Below are positions 4,820-8,178 of a stretch of 8,178 bases of DNA, piece after piece (the first letter of the stretch is position 1; each line of letters opens with the position of its first letter). The position numbers and the translations under genes are program-made. A model generated the notes under the pieces. It searched no databases and was not told the origin of the DNA. It saw only the letters and a program-made list of their open reading frames with translations. The DNA comes from Planctomycetaceae bacterium (GTDB lineage: Bacteria; Planctomycetota; Planctomycetia; Pirellulales; Pirellulaceae). The DNA is taken from the NCBI GenBank assembly GCA_003506095.1, contig DNWZ01000090.1, positions 1 to 8,178 on the forward strand, given 5' to 3'.

Positions 4820-6247
4820 TTATGAATAAAGCTGGATCGCTTTGATGATGTCGTCCAGTTCATTCGGCACCGCGATCGCTCGGTTGGCAAAGCTCGCCTT
4901 GGTGACTCCACGACTGCCCAAGACTTTATTGAACAAGTCTTGATCGGTCGTGTGGTAAGCGACCGTCGCAGTCGGATCCTTCAACTCGTGGCCCGTCAGG
5001 ATGCAGACAACTCGGTCGCTCGGCGCGATCACGCCTTCGCGGCGAAGCAATTTCGCTCCCGCAACACTCGCAGCCGATGCCGGTTCACACCCGAAACCGC
5101 CCGCACCGACTTTCGCCTTGGCGTCCAAAATCTCTTGATCATTGACTTGACGAACAACCCCGTCCATAAAGTCCAAAGCTCGCAAGCACTTCTTCAAATT
5201 CACAGGGCGATTGATTTCGATGGCGCTGGCGATCGTATCGGCTTTCAAACCTTCGCGGTCCATTTTGTCGTTGTACTCGCGGATCGGGTCCATGTTGATA
5301 TTGCCACCGTTCCAGCGAACGCCGCGACGTTCATAAAGCTCATAAGCGGTGTCTGCACCGCCAGCATTAATTACGGCCAAACGCGGTACACGATCGATCA
5401 ATCCGTGTTGCTTCAGTTCGATAAACGCCTTGCCGAACGCGCTGCTATTGCCAAGGTTTCCACCCGGCACAACGATCCAATCGGGCACTTCCCACTGCAA
5501 CGCTTCCAACACGCGGTACATCACCGTTTTTTGGCCTTCCAAACGAAACGGGTTGACGCTGTTGACTAGATAAATCCCCAGTTGCTTCGCAACCTGCTGG
5601 ACCCGCAACATCGCGTCGTCAAAGTCACCAGCGATCTGGACCGTCAACGCCCCGTAGTCGAGCGCTTGCGAAAGCTTGCCATAAGAAATCTTGCCGCTGC
5701 CAATAAAGATGACCGCCTTCATCAATCGCGTGGCGCTGCAGTAAAGCGCCAGCGACGCGCTCGTATTGCCGGTACTGGCACACGCCGCTCGTTTGGCGTC
5801 CATCATTCGGGCGTGCGTGAACGCGGCGCACATGCCGTTGTCTTTAAAGCTGCCCGAGGGGTTCATCCCTTCGTATTGAAGGTGCAATTTGCCGTTGTCC
5901 ATACCGACGAACGACCCGACGGCATCGGTCTGCTGCAGCAGCGTTTGCCCTTCGCCGACCGTGACGATCTTGTCTTGCGGGGCGAACGGCAACAATTCGT
6001 GGAATCGCCAAACGCCGCTGAAGCGGATCGGATTGGTTCGCTGGGACCACATCGCCTCGAACTCATTGAGCCGTTTTGGCACAGCCAACCGGTCCCATTC
6101 GTACGCGATATCAAGCAAATCGCCGCAACGATCGCATGACGTCCGGATGCTGTGCGCCTCGTAAGTCGCTCCACACGCTGGGTTAATGCAGCGTTGGTAA
6201 GCGAGGTCAGTACGGGAAGCGTTGTGTTTTTCGGCCTGGCGCAACAT
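4820..6247 (-). CDS. thrC: Threonine synthase
   Basis: A pyridoxal-phosphate enzyme that converts O-phospho-L-homoserine to L-threonine, the last step of threonine synthesis. From ATG 6247 it has 475 residues. A zinc-ribbon-like N-terminus has Cys20, Cys25, Cys38 and Cys41 (CINPAC ... CDRC). The fold-type II core follows: GEGQT (98-102), NPSGSFKDNG with the PLP lysine at about 135, STGNTSAS (about 158-165), and the phosphate-binding loop GGNLGN (262-267). This pattern fits the zinc-ribbon type common in many bacteria. The frame is open upstream to ATG 6298 and TTG 6346, but those added residues look unconserved and none of the starts has a clear ribosome binding site, so the start is uncertain. 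No hom or thrB neighbour is seen. Confidence 0.95.
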   Translation of the reverse strand: MLRQAEKHNASRTDLAYQRCINPACGATYEAHSIRTSCDRCGDLLDIAYEWDRLAVPKRLNEFEAMWSQRTNPIRFSGVWRFHELLPFAPQDKIVTVGEGQTLLQQTDAVGSFVGMDNGKLHLQYEGMNPSGSFKDNGMCAAFTHARMMDAKRAACASTGNTSASLALYCSATRLMKAVIFIGSGKISYGKLSQALDYGALTVQIAGDFDDAMLRVQQVAKQLGIYLVNSVNPFRLEGQKTVMYRVLEALQWEVPDWIVVPGGNLGNSSAFGKAFIELKQHGLIDRVPRLAVINAGGADTAYELYERRGVRWNGGNINMDPIREYNDKMDREGLKADTIASAIEINRPVNLKKCLRALDFMDGVVRQVNDQEILDAKAKVGAGGFGCEPASAASVAGAKLLRREGVIAPSDRVVCILTGHELKDPTATVAYHTTDQDLFNKVLGSRGVTKASFANRAIAVPNELDDIIKAIQLYS

Positions 6248-6722
6248 GGTTTGGTCGCGGATAGTAGGGACAAATGGACAAATCGGATCGAACGGCATCG
6301 CAGCGGATGTGCAAGGATAGTTCCCCAGTTCCGCGTGCGCTGCCAAAAGTTTAGATCGGCCTTCGGGGCACGCAGACCAGAATGCAAATCTTTATTCAGC
6401 CTCCCGATTCTAACGAAAAAATCGACAATGTCTTGGGTTAACGATTGCGGCGATCGGGTAATCTGGTCTCAAATCAACGACGCGGGTAAAAAGTCGGCGA
6501 AACTCGCCAGCAGCGGATGGCTGAAAGTCCGGGAAAATCGCCTCTTGCCCATACTGCGACGGGTTTGAGCCCAATGCCGTGATTGCTTGGACTGTGCATA
6601 AACCGTCAAAAACTTTACGTTGCCAACTGATCGACCGCCGGACGTTGGACACCTTTGCCCAAGCGGTTGGAGCCCTTTATTTTAACAACGCACAACGCAA
6701 ATCACCATTTCGTGGGCCAAAC
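6248..6722. other. Divergent intergenic region between thrC and lspA
   Basis: About 475 bases lie between the chosen starts, or about 230 if both genes use their most upstream starts (6346 and 6579). Open frames here (an 80-codon frame at 6410-6652 minus, and the tail of a frame ending at 6568 plus) match no family I know and have no ribosome binding site. I see no tRNA cloverleaf. An AT-richer patch at about 6380-6425 could hold the thrC promoter, but no clear -35/-10 pair is visible. Confidence 0.5.
6655..6683 (+). promoter_or_regulatory. Weak candidate promoter for lspA
   Basis: TTGCCC at 6655-6660 and TATTTT at 6678-6683 are separated by 17 bases; each matches the sigma-70 consensus at four of six positions. 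Transcription would begin near 6690, about 33 bases before the GTG at 6723. If real, it argues against the far-upstream GTG at 6579. Planctomycete promoters are poorly defined, so this is weak evidence. Confidence 0.2.
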
Positions 6723-7382
6723 GTGACTGAACAAGCCGAATCCAGAGCTGTTGCAACGCGACCTGCAGACAGAGTGCCGCTTAGCCGCATCGTTGTGTTT
6801 ATGTCGCTGGCGATATTTGGCGCGGTGGCAGACCTGTGGACAAAGCAAGCCGTATTTGCTTGGCGTGGTTTACCACAGCAAAGTGACATTTGGTGGTTGA
6901 TCGACGGATATGTCGGGGTTGAAACCGCGGTCAACATCGGAGCGGTGTTCGGAATCGGGGCTGGCCAGGGAACCGTTTTCGCTGCGTTGTCGGTCGTCGC
7001 TGCCATCGGCATCGTCACTTGGCTGTTTTATTTTCGCGCCGCAACCCAGTGGTGGCTGACGATCGCGATGGGATGCGTGATGGGCGGCATTTTCGGCAAC
7101 CTCTACGACCGTCTGGGTTTGTGGTGGCAGCCCGGATACCCCGAACCTTGGAAAAGTGGCGTGCGAGATTGGATTCTGTGGCAGGCGGGTGACGCCTACA
7201 AATGGCCCAACTTCAATATCGCCGACAGCCTGCTTGTCTGCGGCGCGGCGATGTTGCTGTGGCAATCGTTCTTTCCACCGGTAGACGAAACGGCAACCTC
7301 GGATGCCGATCCATCTTCGCCAGCGGTTGACGGGCAAGCTGACCCAAGCAAAGTTGCCAACCATTCACCTAAGTCGTCCTAA
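6723..7382 (+). CDS. lspA: Lipoprotein signal peptidase (signal peptidase II)
   Basis: An inner-membrane aspartyl protease that removes the signal peptide of prolipoproteins after the lipobox cysteine has been diacylglyceryl-modified. From GTG 6723 it has 219 residues. It contains the family motifs in order: ADLWTKQ (Asp37) after the first membrane segment, VNIGAVFGIG (about 70-79), GNLYDRLG with catalytic Asp129, and FNIADSLL with catalytic Asp168. Four hydrophobic segments are visible, at about 22-38, 82-101, 109-127 and 167-183. The catalytic aspartates are 39 residues apart, against about 27 in E. coli, because of a Trp/Pro-rich insert (WWQPGYPEPWKSG). A hydrophilic tail of about 35 residues follows the last segment. 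GTG 6579 would add 48 unconserved residues; ATG 6801 would cut into the first membrane segment. The next gene begins 28 bases downstream on the same strand. Confidence 0.95.
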   Translation: MTEQAESRAVATRPADRVPLSRIVVFMSLAIFGAVADLWTKQAVFAWRGLPQQSDIWWLIDGYVGVETAVNIGAVFGIGAGQGTVFAALSVVAAIGIVTWLFYFRAATQWWLTIAMGCVMGGIFGNLYDRLGLWWQPGYPEPWKSGVRDWILWQAGDAYKWPNFNIADSLLVCGAAMLLWQSFFPPVDETATSDADPSSPAVDGQADPSKVANHSPKSS

Positions 7383-7410
7383 GCCACTCACTCGCAATAG
7401 CCATTAAGAA

Positions 7411-8178
7411 ATGACCACACCACCCAATTCCTGGGCTGATTCGATCGGCAATTCCGACGTCGATTCGCATGGCGGCCGATTGACCGCAATGCTCGATTTA
7501 GCGATCGGTGCGGGCGAAGTGACGCTGAAATACTTTCGCACCGGCAGTTTGCAAGTGGAAGCCAAAGCGGACGATTCGCCAGTGACCATCGCTGACCGAT
7601 CGGCCGAGCAATGGGCACGCGATGCGATCGCTCAGGCATTTCCGGATGACGCCGTCGTCGGCGAGGAGTTTTCGGATTCGGCCGGAACCAGCCGTTATCG
7701 CTGGATCATCGACCCAATCGATGGCACGAAGTCGTTCGTTTGTGGCGTCCCACTCTATTCGACGCTGCTTGCTCTGGAATGCGACGGCCAACCGCTTGGC
7801 GGCGTAATCCAGATTCCGGCGCTCGGTGAGACGATTGCTGCAGTCGTCGGCCGCGGTGCTTGGTATCGACCTCAGCCTGACGCAGCCTGGGAATTGGCGC
7901 GAGTGTCGCAGAAAAAGTCGCTCGAACAATCGGTCCTTCTGACCAGCCAATCCGACCTGTTCGCCCGTCGCGGCGCTGGGGATGCGTTCGCCGATTTGGA
8001 GCGATTGTGCTGGGTTTCGCGGACTTGGGGCGACGGTTACGGCTACATGCTGGTCGCCACGGGACGGGCCGAATTGATGGTCGATGCGATCTGCAACCCC
8101 TGGGATGTTGCCGCAATGTTGCCAATCATGAAAGAATCGGGAGGCCGGTTTAGCGATTGGCGTGGCAACGAAACGTGC
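7411..8178 (+). CDS. hisN: Inositol-monophosphatase-family phosphatase, HisN-type histidinol-phosphatase, 3'-truncated by window edge
   Basis: The frame runs from ATG 7411 to the right edge with no stop (256 residues seen). It has the Mg-dependent, lithium-sensitive phosphatase signatures: VVGEE with Glu85/Glu86, WIIDPIDGTKSF (98-109, metal ligands Asp101 and Asp104), and NPWDVAAMLPI (229-239, Asp232). The segment RTWGDGYGYMLVATGRAELMVD (204-225) is the pattern of histidinol-phosphate phosphatases of the HisN group rather than of typical SuhB or CysQ, so the likely reaction is L-histidinol phosphate to L-histidinol in histidine synthesis. Typical members have about 260-270 residues, so little is missing. 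The first 20-odd residues are unconserved; ATG 7489 (Met27) would fall inside the first conserved helix. It starts 28 bases after lspA and is probably co-transcribed. The general family is certain, HisN specificity less so. Confidence 0.88.
   Translation, partial: MTTPPNSWADSIGNSDVDSHGGRLTAMLDLAIGAGEVTLKYFRTGSLQVEAKADDSPVTIADRSAEQWARDAIAQAFPDDAVVGEEFSDSAGTSRYRWIIDPIDGTKSFVCGVPLYSTLLALECDGQPLGGVIQIPALGETIAAVVGRGAWYRPQPDAAWELARVSQKKSLEQSVLLTSQSDLFARRGAGDAFADLERLCWVSRTWGDGYGYMLVATGRAELMVDAICNPWDVAAMLPIMKESGGRFSDWRGNETC

Noticed and set aside
4940..6139. Plus-strand frames of 209 and 185 codons opposite thrC
   Set aside because: They are antisense to an unmistakable threonine synthase, have Arg/His-rich composition without domain signatures, and lack ribosome binding sites.
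6410..6652. 80-codon minus-strand frame in the thrC-lspA gap
   Set aside because: No recognisable motif, no ribosome binding site, and it overlaps the likely lspA upstream region; not enough to call a gene.
7498..7950. Minus-strand frame of 150 codons opposite the phosphatase gene
   Set aside because: The plus strand holds a clear inositol-monophosphatase-family protein here, with correctly placed metal-binding motifs.

Overview
The window looks like a stretch of bacterial chromosome with moderately high GC, most probably from a planctomycete of the Pirellulaceae (Rhodopirellula-like). This is an inference from protein style: a signal peptidase II with a long insert before its last catalytic motif, short loosely arranged operons with weak Shine-Dalgarno sites, an Rpn/YhgA-like nuclease gene, and housekeeping genes scattered outside classical operons. 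No rRNA, tRNA, CRISPR array or complete insertion sequence is visible.

Layout. (1) 1-449, plus: the 3' part of trmL, a tRNA wobble-base 2'-O-methyltransferase, cut by the window edge. (2) 453-1566, minus: a two-gene unit converging on trmL. It holds an LRAT/NC-domain papain-like hydrolase or acyltransferase, followed 13 bases later by a small exported coiled-coil protein of unknown function. (3) 1785-3158, plus: a PD-(D/E)xK nuclease of the Rpn/YhgA-like family, followed directly by a second, separately encoded copy of its own C-terminal region. (4) 3214-6247, minus: thrC (threonine synthase), then a UxaA-type altronate/galactarate dehydratase 52 bases downstream. (5) 6723-8178, plus: lspA (lipoprotein signal peptidase), then 28 bases later a HisN-type inositol-monophosphatase-family phosphatase that runs off the right edge.

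How the genes relate. Most are unrelated housekeeping functions: tRNA modification, threonine and probably histidine synthesis, sugar-acid breakdown and lipoprotein maturation. The accessory part is 453-3158. Its most interesting locus is the Rpn gene. The last 117 codons (stop included) are repeated in frame right after the stop codon. Both copies carry an internal ATG preceded by GGTGA, and they differ by exactly three 12-base GEKR-coding units in a charged hinge. Known Rpn systems make a short C-terminal protein from an internal start that restrains the full-length nuclease. Here such a short protein may have gained a gene of its own; that is a hypothesis, and a decaying duplicate is the main alternative.
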